Shown here one piece after another: positions 16,906 through 26,172 of a stretch of DNA of 58,377 nt. The stretch lies in contig ONHZ01000061.1 in the NCBI GenBank assembly GCA_900317755.1, forward strand, positions 1-58,377, given 5' to 3'. The notes under the pieces are model-generated. The model had not been told where the DNA came from and ran no database searches. It saw nothing but the letters and a program-made list of their open reading frames with translations. Every line of letters begins with the position of its first letter. The stretch's first letter is position 1. A program made the translations under genes and the position numbers. This stretch comes from an uncultured Lachnospiraceae bacterium (GTDB lineage Bacteria > Bacillota > Clostridia > Lachnospirales > Lachnospiraceae).

Positions 16906-17922
16906 ATGGAAATTTATTCAGCAAAAAAATATGCACATATTTATGTCGAGGAAAAAGCGTATTCCTATGAATTGACAGGGAAAATTCTGTCTCATTTCAA
17001 AGATGCTGAAATTATTCATATCAGGCATTACAAAGATATTTTTTCGATGGAGAATCAAAATGCCGCACTCGAAAAAGAATATATGAGTATTATTCTTGCG
17101 GTAAATGAAAACAGGTTTCTTTACGAGGGATCAGAGAACTGCCAGTCTTTTGGCTTAGACAACTATTATTATTGCCTTACAGCCATGAACTGCCCCTTTG
17201 ATTGTGAGTACTGTTTTTTGAAGGGAATGTATCCGAGTGGAGATTTAGTCATTTTTGTAAATATTGAGGATGCCTTTCGTGAGATTGAAGAAAAGATAAA
17301 GGATGAAAAGGTGCTCATCAATCTTTCATATGAGACCGATCTTGCAGCGCTTGACTCCTTCACAGGATTTATTAATCAATGGCGGAACTTTGCCTCAAAG
17401 CATGAGAATATTTCGTTTGAGATCAGGACAAAGGCAGCAGTAAGCTTTACAAAAGAAGAAATTCAGGATAATCAGGAAAAAGATAATCTCGTTTATGCAT
17501 TTACCCTTTCACCGGATGAAATAATAAAACGGTTTGAGCATAAAACGCCAATGCTTTCAAATAGAATAAATGCAGTAAATGCAGCAATAAACAGTGGAAA
17601 GAATGTCAGGCTCTGTTTTGATCCGATGCTTCATACAAACGGGTATATAGAAATTTATTCTGATTTTTTTGAAAAAATAATACGTGAGATTGATTTTAAT
17701 GCAGTAAAGGACATAAGCCTTGGCACTTTCCGGATACCAGCTGAATATCTGAAGGCAATGAGAAAGAGATATGGTGAAAGTAAAGTAGTACTTTATCCAT
17801 ACGAAAATAATAATGGCATTCTATCTTATAGAAAAGAGACAGAAGAAGACTTTATTATGATGGCAAAAAGAAGTCTGTTAAAAGTAATGCCGGAAGATAA
17901 AATATTTGTGGCGAAAGAATAA
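16906..17922 (+). CDS. SPL-like radical SAM protein
   Basis: 338 residues resembling spore photoproduct lyase: radical SAM motif C96-x3-C100-x2-C103 (in NCPFDCEYCFLKG) preceded by the SPL-like YYYCLTAMNC context, then FEIRTKA, FTLSPDEIIKRFEHKTP and FDPMLHTNGY stretches that parallel SplB. At the position where SplB has the catalytic Cys (C141 in B. subtilis, in a CTxD context) this protein reads SYETDLAALD with no Cys, so photoproduct repair by the known mechanism is doubtful. AGGGT precedes the ATG. Cotranscribed with the nucleosidase. Exact substrate unknown. Confidence 0.8.
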   Translation: MEIYSAKKYAHIYVEEKAYSYELTGKILSHFKDAEIIHIRHYKDIFSMENQNAALEKEYMSIILAVNENRFLYEGSENCQSFGLDNYYYCLTAMNCPFDCEYCFLKGMYPSGDLVIFVNIEDAFREIEEKIKDEKVLINLSYETDLAALDSFTGFINQWRNFASKHENISFEIRTKAAVSFTKEEIQDNQEKDNLVYAFTLSPDEIIKRFEHKTPMLSNRINAVNAAINSGKNVRLCFDPMLHTNGYIEIYSDFFEKIIREIDFNAVKDISLGTFRIPAEYLKAMRKRYGESKVVLYPYENNNGILSYRKETEEDFIMMAKRSLLKVMPEDKIFVAKE

Positions 17923-18200
17923 AGATTTTACTAAGCGATGCAGGGATTTATGAATTAGAACTAAAAAGGGCAAAACAAAAGCCCCGCAACCGCTGTCTTT
18001 GCAATCACGAGACCTCTTTTCTCCGATCTGATGGAAATTCCTTCAAATCGATAATAATTTAACATAAAATTGACAAAAAAACTAGAATAAAATAAATAGT
18101 TTTTTTAGAAAAATATCAGGATTTTTAGTCAAAATAGACGAAAATAGGTTAATAACAGGCTTAAACTATTCATCAAGGGCTAAAAATCATAAAAAAATAA
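17923..18200. other. Non-coding gap with a shared 13-base motif
   Basis: No open frame of note. AAGCCCCGCAACC at 17979-17991 recurs exactly at 50425-50437, and GGGC/GCCC (17968-17984) can pair across a short A-rich loop. On the minus strand this lies downstream of tRNA-Lys. The remainder is AT-rich. Confidence 0.4.
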
Positions 18201-18273
18201 TGCGCGATCAGGGTCTCGAACCCTGGACACCCTGATTAAGAGTCAGGTGCTCTACCAACTGAGCTAATCGCGC
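18201..18273 (-). tRNA. tRNA-Lys (anticodon CTT)
   Basis: Read on the minus strand: acceptor GCGCGAT/ATCGCGC, D arm GCTC/GAGC with GTTGGTA loop, anticodon stem CCTGA/TCAGG with loop CTCTTAA (anticodon CTT, reads AAG), T arm CAGGG-TTCGAGA-CCCTG, discriminator A. CCA is not encoded. Confidence 0.96.
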
Positions 18274-18485
18274 ATGTGTCGTGCTCTCTTTGAGCGACTT
18301 GATTATATTATCAAAGGCTATAGAAAAAAGCAAGTAAAATTTATATAAATATTGTATTTATTATAATACAATCGTGGAATTTTTGCCACTTTGTGAAAAA
18401 TTAATTGCTAATTTATTACAGATACCTTATACTGAATCAAGTGTGCAGAGTAATAATACTTTGTACATTTGTGTGAGGTTATAAA

Positions 18486-20018
18486 ATGATTTTTTCAAAA
18501 ATTTTCTCCAGGGAAGCAGCAAGCGGTAGAATTGTGAAGAAAAGAATTTGCACTGGGCTTCTGCTTTTTGGATTTTCAATATCTTTGGTTTTTTCCCAGC
18601 CACTTACTGTAAAAGCTGAGGGCAGCTGGCCTGCAGGCATTGATGTCATGAGCGATGCCGCCATCGTCATGGATGAGGATACAGGCACTATTCTTTATGC
18701 GAAGAATGAGCATGCTGAGCATTATCCGGCAAGTATTACAAAGATAATGACTGCCCTTCTTGCTGTAGAAAATGGGAATCTTCAGGACACAGTCACATAT
18801 TCAGAAGATGCGATTTACAAAATAGACAGGGGAAGCTCGAGCATTGCCCGGGATGTCGGAGAACAGATGACCCTTGAGCAGTGTCTTTATGCAATGCTGC
18901 TGGAATCCTGTAACTCTTCTGCCTATGCAATTGCTGAACATATTGGCGGCACCTATGACAACTTTATAAATATGATGAATGATAAGGCGAAAGAATTAGG
19001 CTGCCAGAATACGCATTTCAATAATTCTAATGGTCTTCCAGATGATAATCATTATACTTCCTGCTATGATATGGCGCTGATAGCAAGGGAAGCATATAAG
19101 AACGAAGCATTTCGAACGATTACAGGTACCAGAACCTATACGATTCCGCCTACAAATAAACATGCAGATCCTACATTTCTAAATAATCACCATGAAATGC
19201 TGCATTATTTTAAAACCAGCAAATATCTTTATGAATATTGTGTAGGAGGGAAAACAGGGTATACCACGCAGGCAAATTCTACACTTGTGACCTATGCGAA
19301 AAAGGACGATATGACCCTTGTCTGCGTCGTCATGAATACGCAGAGTCCGAACCAGTATCTCGATACGACGAATTTATTCAATTACTGCTTTGACAATTTT
19401 CAAGTTCTCTCTGTAAAGGACAATGCAAATATATACCAGAACAGTGAGGGCTGGGATCTTGGCAAGCTTGCTTCAGAAGAAGAAAATATAAAGATTTCGG
19501 ATGAAGGAAAAGTAATCATACCAAAGGCAGCAAATTTTTCAGATCTTACCAGTGAGGTAGTGCCTGCAAAAAAGGCAAAAGAAAACAGTAATAAGGAAAG
19601 CGTCCTCGGAACGATACAATATAGCTATGCAGACCGGGTAGTAGGGTCAGCAGAAATCACTGCTAAAAAGAAATCAAGTACAGATACTGAATATCCATTC
19701 CATGAATCAACATCAGGAAAGAAGAGTGATGGAGAATTTGCGAGAGTGGATCTGAGGATCATCGTCCTTGTTATTCTGCTTATTATTGCAGTAATTGCTC
19801 TCATTTTCATATGGATGAAGAGTAGAAATAATATGACGATCAAACCTGTAAAGAGCAGGAAGCATCATAAGAAGGCGACGAGGCTGAATTTCAGAGGCGG
19901 CAAGAGAATTAGAAAGAGAAGACGTAGAAGAAAGCCAAAGAGAAATGCCTATGCGCATGATCTCACATCGACAAATACGCATAGCGACAGCTACGTCAGG
20001 ATAAAGAAGAATCATTGA
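18486..20018 (+). CDS. D-alanyl-D-alanine carboxypeptidase (PBP5/DacF type)
   Basis: 510 residues. Signal peptide (about 1-45), then an S11 transpeptidase fold with SxxK at Ser83-Lys86 (ASITKIM), SxN at Ser141-Asn143 and KTG at 256-258, all catalytic residues present. It trims the terminal D-Ala of peptidoglycan stems. A C-terminal span (about 425-445) is followed by an unusually long, strongly basic tail of about 65 residues rich in Lys/Arg (KRIRKRRRRRKPKRN), which would lie in the cytoplasm if the catalytic domain is outside. The 3' end overlaps a convergent gene by 23 bases. AGGTTATAAA precedes the ATG. Confidence 0.93.
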   Translation: MIFSKIFSREAASGRIVKKRICTGLLLFGFSISLVFSQPLTVKAEGSWPAGIDVMSDAAIVMDEDTGTILYAKNEHAEHYPASITKIMTALLAVENGNLQDTVTYSEDAIYKIDRGSSSIARDVGEQMTLEQCLYAMLLESCNSSAYAIAEHIGGTYDNFINMMNDKAKELGCQNTHFNNSNGLPDDNHYTSCYDMALIAREAYKNEAFRTITGTRTYTIPPTNKHADPTFLNNHHEMLHYFKTSKYLYEYCVGGKTGYTTQANSTLVTYAKKDDMTLVCVVMNTQSPNQYLDTTNLFNYCFDNFQVLSVKDNANIYQNSEGWDLGKLASEEENIKISDEGKVIIPKAANFSDLTSEVVPAKKAKENSNKESVLGTIQYSYADRVVGSAEITAKKKSSTDTEYPFHESTSGKKSDGEFARVDLRIIVLVILLIIAVIALIFIWMKSRNNMTIKPVKSRKHHKKATRLNFRGGKRIRKRRRRRKPKRNAYAHDLTSTNTHSDSYVRIKKNH

Positions 20019-20619
20019 GATCATATTCGAGCTCATGGATGAGCCTTTCTTTCTGATTTGTAAGAAAGACGATTCCATTTGCAGCAGGAATAACAGCTAT
20101 GAATTTGCCAGTGTAAGACTTTGAAGAGGAGAGCTTTTTCGAGAGAAACCGAATGGTGTCAGAGTCGCTGTCATTAAGTGGCAGGAAAACAGTTTCAATT
20201 TCAGTTGATATTGGATTCTGTGCACCGGAAGTTTGAAAGAGCTTTTTGATGTCATTGTCATCAGAAATCTGTTCCTTCGTGCGGTCGATAAAGAAGAAGC
20301 CATCTTTATCTTTGGCAAGGTCCATCGCTTTAATGGCACGCTGGACCTGCTTCTGAAGACTCGGGCCGGCAGGATATAAAGATTCGAAATATGGCATGAA
20401 GTCGGAAGAATTTCTGAAGTGAAGATTTTTTCCGTTTTGGAGGGTTTCTCTCATCAGGATTCTGCGGATGGCTTTTTCACAGTCAGTTCTTGTGGGGCTG
20501 GTCCGTTCCTTTATGATGGTAGGAGCAGGAGTCATAGAGGTAGTAGTCGTTTTGACATTCTGGAAGTTTATGTTTGAAGATGATTCTGATGAATTGTTTT
20601 CGATAGAATTTGAATCCAT
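19996..20619 (-). CDS. Uncharacterised protein, possible distant ArgR relative
   Basis: 207 residues with AGGAG ten bases before ATG 20619, so likely real. After a Ser/Asn/Thr-rich start (1-45) comes a predicted winged-helix region whose PSLQKQVQRAIKAMDLAKDKDGFFFID can be laid over the ArgR pattern TQxTVSRDIxELxLVKxxxxDGxYxY. The C-terminus (TGKFIAVIPAANGIVFLTNQKERL) resembles GTIAGDDTILVxxxSEE of ArgR, but the arginine-binding Asp pair is replaced by Ala-Asn. The assignment rests on eye alignment only. It converges on, and overlaps by 23 bases, the carboxypeptidase gene. Confidence 0.5.
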   Translation of the reverse strand: MDSNSIENNSSESSSNINFQNVKTTTTSMTPAPTIIKERTSPTRTDCEKAIRRILMRETLQNGKNLHFRNSSDFMPYFESLYPAGPSLQKQVQRAIKAMDLAKDKDGFFFIDRTKEQISDDNDIKKLFQTSGAQNPISTEIETVFLPLNDSDSDTIRFLSKKLSSSKSYTGKFIAVIPAANGIVFLTNQKERLIHELEYDLNDSSLS

Positions 20620-20823
20620 AATGTAAACTCCTGTAAGTGCAGTAAAGAACAGTTATAAATTATTTTGTAATCTGTTGTTAGCAATACAAAAAATGCTTAT
20701 GATCTTTACTAGCAAGGTATGTATCCGGGCAATATAAATAGACAACAGTATTTGTCTTAATATAAAAAATATACATAATATTATGTCATAAATTAAGAAA
20801 AAGTCAAGATAAAGGGGAACAAT

Positions 20824-21456
20824 ATGGGAAATGAAATTCCTATGTACAGGGATGAAAAGAAGACTTATGACTTCGAGAGAATAGAGGCTCTTATTGAAGA
20901 AAAGGGTGGCATGGCAAAGACTGGCGACATACTTGCGCTTGGGATTGATTACAGGAGGCTGCTTTCATTTCTCGATGAGGGAAAACTAAAAAGGATAAAA
21001 AATGGCTATTATGGATTAGCCGATGACGATGACGAAGAAAAGTTGATTGCCACGATGTTCAAGGACGGGATTCTCACAATGGCGTCAGGACTTTTTTACC
21101 AGGGGTATTTAAAGATGCGGCCGTCTTCATGGAGCATTGCTGTGAGCAAAAATGTTTCAAAGTCCAGATTCAAACTGAGCTATCCTGTCATTACGCCATA
21201 TTACTGTGAAGAGAGCGCAATGTCATTCGGCGTCGAAATTAAAAATGTCGGTGGGCAGATGATGAAGGTTTATACAAAGGACAGACTTGCCTGCGAAGTA
21301 CTTAAATATGAAGATAAAATTTCAAGGGATGATTTCAAGGAAGGTCTTTTGAATTATATTAAGGATGAAAGCAAGAATGTCGAAAAACTGATGGAGTTTG
21401 CCGCAAAGCGGAAGGTTACAAATAAAGTGAGACAGGTTATCGGTGTCTGGCTCTGA
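20824..21456 (+). CDS. AbiEi-like antitoxin/transcriptional regulator
   Basis: 210 residues. The N-terminal winged helix has the AbiEi pattern (IEALIEEKGGMAKTGDI, LSFLDEGKLKRIKNGYYGL), followed by a second domain (TMASGLFYQGYL, PVITPYYCEES, VKxYTKDRLACEVLKYEDKI-like) typical of AbiEi-type type IV antitoxins, which repress their own operon and oppose an AbiEii nucleotidyltransferase. AAGGGG precedes ATG 20824. It overlaps the next gene by 14 bases, as toxin-antitoxin pairs usually do. Confidence 0.8.
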   Translation: MGNEIPMYRDEKKTYDFERIEALIEEKGGMAKTGDILALGIDYRRLLSFLDEGKLKRIKNGYYGLADDDDEEKLIATMFKDGILTMASGLFYQGYLKMRPSSWSIAVSKNVSKSRFKLSYPVITPYYCEESAMSFGVEIKNVGGQMMKVYTKDRLACEVLKYEDKISRDDFKEGLLNYIKDESKNVEKLMEFAAKRKVTNKVRQVIGVWL

Positions 21457-22345
21457 ATGGGAGGAAATTTTGCGTCGGGAAATTAAAGAACCGAAGTGGT
21501 TAAGCTATATAAAATCAAAGGGATATTCGACCGAAGAAGCGCTAAAGATTAGGCTGACGGATTACATTATAAGAAATCTTGCTGAATCAGAATTTTCGGA
21601 AAAACTATTCTTTGTACAGGGCATCCCGAATAATAATGGAAGAATATCGTATTATTTTCCTGATGATGTGGAACATAATGACGAAGAATTTCTGAATATG
21701 AAAAGGCAGGGCCTTCAGTTTGCTGAGAAAATTCTTCTATTTTTGAAGGGAGCTGGAAAAGACATATATCAGATTGAGGGCACAGTTTCAGAGAGTGATG
21801 ATAATTTTGAAATAAATTTATGCGGCACTGTAGAAAAAATGTATTCTGCTGTCAGGATAAAATTAATTCCTTTTCGTGCATCAAAAAGTGATTCTGAGAA
21901 GACCGATTTTGCACTGATTTCTGAAGGCGGAGAAACGGTGCCGGTTCATACTTTTCCAGTAGAATGTATTCTTTCAGAAGACATTGCAAAAATAATGCTT
22001 AAACTAGAGCTCATGTATGACATGGAAACCTATGATGAGATTTTTTTCCTTACCGGAAAATATTCAATTGATGGTATGAAGCTTTCGCTTCGCCTTACTA
22101 AGGTTCTTGAAGAAAAAAAGATATTAGTTTTAGAGAGCAGGATGAATCTGATTCGTTCATATAAAAGTAATAAGAACCTGATGAAAAAGTGGAAGAAGTA
22201 CGAAAAACAGAAAAGTGAAAAAGTAGAATGGGAGAAAGTAATAGGCAGGGTTGTAGATTTTCTTGACCCTGTATGGGAGAGGCTTATTGCAAATGAACTG
22301 TATACTGGTGACTGGATGCCTGAGCTTGGGAGATATCTTGCCTGA
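21443..22345 (+). CDS. Divergent AbiEii-like partner protein
   Basis: 300 residues starting at GTG 21443 inside the AbiEi-like gene. AbiEii toxins have a GGTxLR...D(I/V)D nucleotidyltransferase core; at the expected place this protein reads FFVQGIPNNNGRISYYFPDDVEHND, so only DVE survives and GGT is lost. The following region pattern and the ending FLDPVWERL...W.PELGRYL fit an AbiEii-like C-terminus. It is either a strongly diverged toxin, an inactive remnant or a repurposed partner. The stop overlaps the decarboxylase start as TGATG. Confidence 0.5.
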   Translation: MSGSEWEEILRREIKEPKWLSYIKSKGYSTEEALKIRLTDYIIRNLAESEFSEKLFFVQGIPNNNGRISYYFPDDVEHNDEEFLNMKRQGLQFAEKILLFLKGAGKDIYQIEGTVSESDDNFEINLCGTVEKMYSAVRIKLIPFRASKSDSEKTDFALISEGGETVPVHTFPVECILSEDIAKIMLKLELMYDMETYDEIFFLTGKYSIDGMKLSLRLTKVLEEKKILVLESRMNLIRSYKSNKNLMKKWKKYEKQKSEKVEWEKVIGRVVDFLDPVWERLIANELYTGDWMPELGRYLA

Positions 22346-23919
22346 TGAGTGAAGATTTGTATGAAAAACTGAATAAACTTTCAGAGAGCGATGTCTACCC
22401 TTTTCATATGCCAGGACATAAGAGGCAGGATTTACGAAGCGAAATTCTGGGTGATGAAGAAAATAATATTATTGATGGACGTCAGGAAAAACAATGGTAT
22501 CCTGAAAAACTCGATATTACAGAGATTGATGGCTTTGACAATCTGCATCATACGACCGGAATATTAAAAGAAATAAATGAGCAGCTGGCAGCCCTTTATG
22601 GAATAAAAAATGTAAGGATGCTTGTCGGTGGATCTACCACAGGAATTCTTGCAGCGGTATTTGCAACTTTGCACCCTGGTGATATTATTCTTTTGGCGAG
22701 GAATTGTCATATGAGCGTGTATCATGCTGCACTTCTCTCTCACGCAAAGGTGAAATTTCTCTACCCGGAAAGAAGCGGAGTTGTATTTGTAGAAAATGTG
22801 AAAAAAGCATTTGAAGAAGATCCTGATATAAAGGAAGTCATCATCACAGATCCGACTTATGAGGGAATGAAATCTGATATTCATGCAATATCAGAGATAG
22901 TTCATGAAAATAAGGCGCTGCTTTTGGTTGATGCGGCACATGGGGCGCACCTGATGAAGAGCATCCTTTTCTCTGAACCAGAATTTGAAAATACAGAAAC
23001 ATCAAATAATCAGGATAAAGAAGAATCTATTAACAATTTTGCATCAAACAATAAATTAAATTCAAAAAATTTGAGCCGTCAGAGAGGCAGGGTTTCAAAT
23101 GCAATAGAAATAAGATTTCCTCATCATCCGATTGATGATGGTGCGGATATTGCGGTTTCGAGTCTTCATAAGACGTTACCGGCTCTTACAGGCACAGCTG
23201 AAATCTTGTTTTCAGATGCTCTGCCAAAAGAAATCGTTCAGAAAACAGATGATGCGATAGATATTTTCGAGACCAGTTCGCCTTCTTATATTATGATGGC
23301 ATCTATCTCAAACTGTACGGAGTTTCTGGAGAAAAAGGGCAAAATTGCCTATGCTAAATATGAGAATAGGCTGAAAAAATTTTATAAGGAAACGGCAAAG
23401 TTTGATTTTCCCAAGGTATTAACGTCAGAAAAACGGGATCCTTCAAAAATCGTGATATTGGCGGGTAATGGCGTCTCTGGATACGAAATCATGGATATTT
23501 TGAGGCGAAAATATCATCTTGAACTTGAGGAAGCATCAGAAAATTACTGTCTTGCGATGACCTCAATCATGGACACAGATGAAGGATTTAGACGGCTAAA
23601 AAATGCGCTTGTTGAATTAAATAAACGCTATAAGAAGAAACAAGTGGCAGAAAATACATCTATGCTTCCGGATTTTGAAATGCTTGATGGAAAAATTGAC
23701 GTATTATATGATTTTAGCTCGTATTATTTTGCGAATAGAAGCAAAGTGAGCGATGACCGCAGCATTGGAAAGGTGGCAGCAGGCTTTGTCAAAATATATC
23801 CTCCGGGAGTACCTTTTATATTTCCAGGTCTGAAAATTACGGAAGATATGGTAAAATACATAGAGGCTGCAAAGAAAAGCGGTGCAGAAATAATTGGACA
23901 GATAGATGATGAGGCTTAA
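22345..23919 (+). CDS. Orn/Lys/Arg decarboxylase family protein
   Basis: 524-residue PLP enzyme of the aspartate aminotransferase fold: FHMPGHKR near the start, Asp196 in LLLVDAAHGAH, Lys276 in SSLHKTLPAL as the Schiff-base lysine, and the C-terminal YPPGVPF. These enzymes decarboxylate lysine, arginine or ornithine for polyamines. An Asn/Ser/Glu-rich insertion (about 210-252) lies between the cofactor Asp and Lys strands. In Firmicutes this gene commonly heads the yaaR-holB region, as here; unusually it is coupled (TGATG) to the AbiE-like pair. Confidence 0.92.
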   Translation: MSEDLYEKLNKLSESDVYPFHMPGHKRQDLRSEILGDEENNIIDGRQEKQWYPEKLDITEIDGFDNLHHTTGILKEINEQLAALYGIKNVRMLVGGSTTGILAAVFATLHPGDIILLARNCHMSVYHAALLSHAKVKFLYPERSGVVFVENVKKAFEEDPDIKEVIITDPTYEGMKSDIHAISEIVHENKALLLVDAAHGAHLMKSILFSEPEFENTETSNNQDKEESINNFASNNKLNSKNLSRQRGRVSNAIEIRFPHHPIDDGADIAVSSLHKTLPALTGTAEILFSDALPKEIVQKTDDAIDIFETSSPSYIMMASISNCTEFLEKKGKIAYAKYENRLKKFYKETAKFDFPKVLTSEKRDPSKIVILAGNGVSGYEIMDILRRKYHLELEEASENYCLAMTSIMDTDEGFRRLKNALVELNKRYKKKQVAENTSMLPDFEMLDGKIDVLYDFSSYYFANRSKVSDDRSIGKVAAGFVKIYPPGVPFIFPGLKITEDMVKYIEAAKKSGAEIIGQIDDEA

Positions 23920-23922
23920 ATA

Positions 23923-24513
23923 GTGGCAAAGATTTTTTGTATTATGGGAAAAAGCTCATCCGGGAAGGATACCATATATCGGAAACTTCTGAAGGATAAA
24001 AAGCTTGCCCTGAAAAAAATAATTACATATACCACGAGGCCGATGCGGGATGGCGAAAAGGAAGGCGTTCAGTATTTCTTCAGGACGAAGGATGAGATGG
24101 ATGCTTTTGAAAAGCAGAGCCGCTTAGTAGAAAAGAGAGTCTATCATACGATTTTAGGAGACTGGTATTATTTTACCGTCGATGATGGGCAGGTTGAAAA
24201 AGACGGAAATTATGTCATCATCACAACGCTTGATCAGTTTGCTAAAATCCGAGATTACTGGAAAAAAGATTGCGTTTTACCGATATATATTGAAGTAGAT
24301 GACGGCGAGAGGCTGAAAAGAGCACTCAGGCGTGAAATGTCTCAGGAGAAGCCACAGTATGAAGAAATGTGCAGGCGATTCCTTGCTGACAATAAGGATT
24401 TTTCGAAAGAGAATCTCGAGGCGGCAAAAGTGGACAGGGTTTTTGAAAACAGAACGCTTACGGAAACGGTTGAAACGATTTCCAGCTATATCTTATCGCT
24501 AGAGAAATTATGA
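23923..24513 (+). CDS. Guanylate-kinase-like nucleoside monophosphate kinase
   Basis: 196 residues from GTG 23923, three bases after the decarboxylase. P-loop GKSSSGKDTI, then ITYTTRPMRDGEKEGVQYFF, which is the GMP-binding signature of guanylate kinases; lid region RLKRALRREMSQ. It occupies the place where B. subtilis has thymidylate kinase, and differs from the usual GPSGVGKGT P-loop of the essential gmk, so it may be a second kinase with another role. Confidence 0.8.
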   Translation: MAKIFCIMGKSSSGKDTIYRKLLKDKKLALKKIITYTTRPMRDGEKEGVQYFFRTKDEMDAFEKQSRLVEKRVYHTILGDWYYFTVDDGQVEKDGNYVIITTLDQFAKIRDYWKKDCVLPIYIEVDDGERLKRALRREMSQEKPQYEEMCRRFLADNKDFSKENLEAAKVDRVFENRTLTETVETISSYILSLEKL

Positions 24514-24645
24514 TAGCATAATGCATTAACACTGCTCGTTTGCATTACAATAGATATATTTTACGAAATTCATTTACAAGCAAGAAATGGCATTTGATAA
24601 ACATTGAATAATATGCATATTAAAATGTGACAAAGAGGTAAATTT

Positions 24646-25092
24646 GTGGAAAATATAAATAACATAAATAATATTAATTCCATAAATACTACTGCATCGC
24701 CCGAGAAAGCGAAGAGCACGGAAGGCGATTTTAAATTCACGCTTGCAAGCAAAATAGAGGATGTTGAGCTGCAGGAAAAGCTTACCTCTTTGATGGGACA
24801 GATCGATGAGGAAGGCAGGCGGATTGCAAAGCACGCCGACATTCAGGATATGCAGAGATACCGCTCCTATGTAAAGGCATTTATTAATGAGGTTGTGAAT
24901 CGCTCGCACAAATTCTCACGTGAGAATTTTCTTGACAGAAAAGGCCGTCACAGGGTATATGGAATTATCCGTTTAGTCGACAAGGACTTAGACGACCTTG
25001 CAGAAGAATTATTAAAGGAAGAAAAGGACCATCTTGCAATCCTCGCAAAAATCGATGAAATCCGGGGACTGCTGTTAGATATTTCGACATGA
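24646..25092 (+). CDS. yaaR: YaaR family (DUF327) protein
   Basis: 148 residues starting at GTG 24646 with AGAGG seven bases upstream. Disordered Asn/Ile-rich start, then a helical domain with [22 protein letters not shown] and [25 protein letters not shown], matching DUF327/YaaR. Function unknown; it sits next to holB across Firmicutes. The stop overlaps the holB ATG (ATGA). Confidence 0.88.
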   Translation: MENINNINNINSINTTASPEKAKSTEGDFKFTLASKIEDVELQEKLTSLMGQIDEEGRRIAKHADIQDMQRYRSYVKAFINEVVNRSHKFSRENFLDRKGRHRVYGIIRLVDKDLDDLAEELLKEEKDHLAILAKIDEIRGLLLDIST

Positions 25093-26072
25093 GGTTTTCT
25101 GATATTATTGGACAGGATGATATAAAAGACCATTTCATAAGAGCTGTAAAAAACAGCCATATTTCTCATGCCTACATCATGAACGGTGAAGAGGGCATGG
25201 GAAAAAAGGCATTAGCCCAGGCTTTTGCGGCCTACGTGCTCTGTATCAATAGAGGTGCAGATGATTCCTGCGGCGAGTGCGCTTCCTGCAAAAAACTTGA
25301 GCACGGAAACCATCCGGATATTACCTTTGTCACACATGAGAAGACGGTGCTTTCAGTCGATGATATCAGAACCCAGCTAAATGATACAATTGACATCAAG
25401 CCATACGAGAGCGAGAAAAAGCTTTATATTGTTGATGAAGCCGAGCTCATGACAGAGGAAGCACAGAATGCGCTTTTAAAAACCATTGAAAACCCACCAG
25501 AATATGCGATAATATTACTTCTGACAGCAAATGCGGACAAGTTCCTGCCGACAATTCTTTCAAGATGCGTCAGGCTGAATTTAAAGCCCCTGCCTGAGAG
25601 TACGATTGAAAAATATCTTATGAAGAAATACGAAATTGCTGACTACATGGCTAAAGTCTATGCAGCATTTTCGCAGGGGAATATTGGAAAAGCCGAAAAG
25701 GCCTATATGGACCCGGAATTCAAGGAGCGGCGTGAGAATGTCGTGAACCTGATGACAAAGGCGAGGACGATTAAGTATTTTGATTATCTTGACAGGATAA
25801 ATGAGATCATAAAAGATAAAGAAACGCTGCCGGAATTTTTAAGTCTCTGCAGATTGTATTTACGGGACGTGCTTGTTTACAAGACAACCGGAGACGAGAA
25901 GGCGCTCTGCTTTTCAGATGAGAATTTTGAAATAAGAAAGCAGGCTGGAAGCGATTCTCTTGAGACATTGAATCATAAGCTTATGGCGATTGATTCAGCA
26001 GAGCAGAGATTATCGCATAATGTCAGGGCGGATCTGGTATTTACGGAATTATTTCTTGAACTCAGGAAATAA
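25089..26072 (+). CDS. holB: DNA polymerase III delta' subunit
   Basis: 327 residues. Clamp-loader AAA+ protein: [20 protein letters not shown]-loop region, zinc module Cys-x8-Cys-x2-Cys-x2-Cys-like ([17 protein letters not shown]), [23 protein letters not shown] and SRC motif (ILSRCVRL). Delta' opens the sliding clamp together with delta and tau. Coupled to yaaR by a four-base overlap. Confidence 0.93.
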   Translation: MRFSDIIGQDDIKDHFIRAVKNSHISHAYIMNGEEGMGKKALAQAFAAYVLCINRGADDSCGECASCKKLEHGNHPDITFVTHEKTVLSVDDIRTQLNDTIDIKPYESEKKLYIVDEAELMTEEAQNALLKTIENPPEYAIILLLTANADKFLPTILSRCVRLNLKPLPESTIEKYLMKKYEIADYMAKVYAAFSQGNIGKAEKAYMDPEFKERRENVVNLMTKARTIKYFDYLDRINEIIKDKETLPEFLSLCRLYLRDVLVYKTTGDEKALCFSDENFEIRKQAGSDSLETLNHKLMAIDSAEQRLSHNVRADLVFTELFLELRK

Positions 26073-26172
26073 TGTAAACATAATAGCATAAGAAATAATT
26101 AATGAAATATACAGGTGCTTCCACTCCGGTAGTGCCTGATGAAATAAAATACCTGAATAGACAGGAGAGCTT

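Noticed and set aside
24910-24929. A perfect palindrome AAATTCTCACGTGAGAATTT resembling parS
   Set aside because: It lies inside yaaR and matches parS at only about 10 of 16 positions outside the CACGTG core context; the key flanking T/A residues differ.
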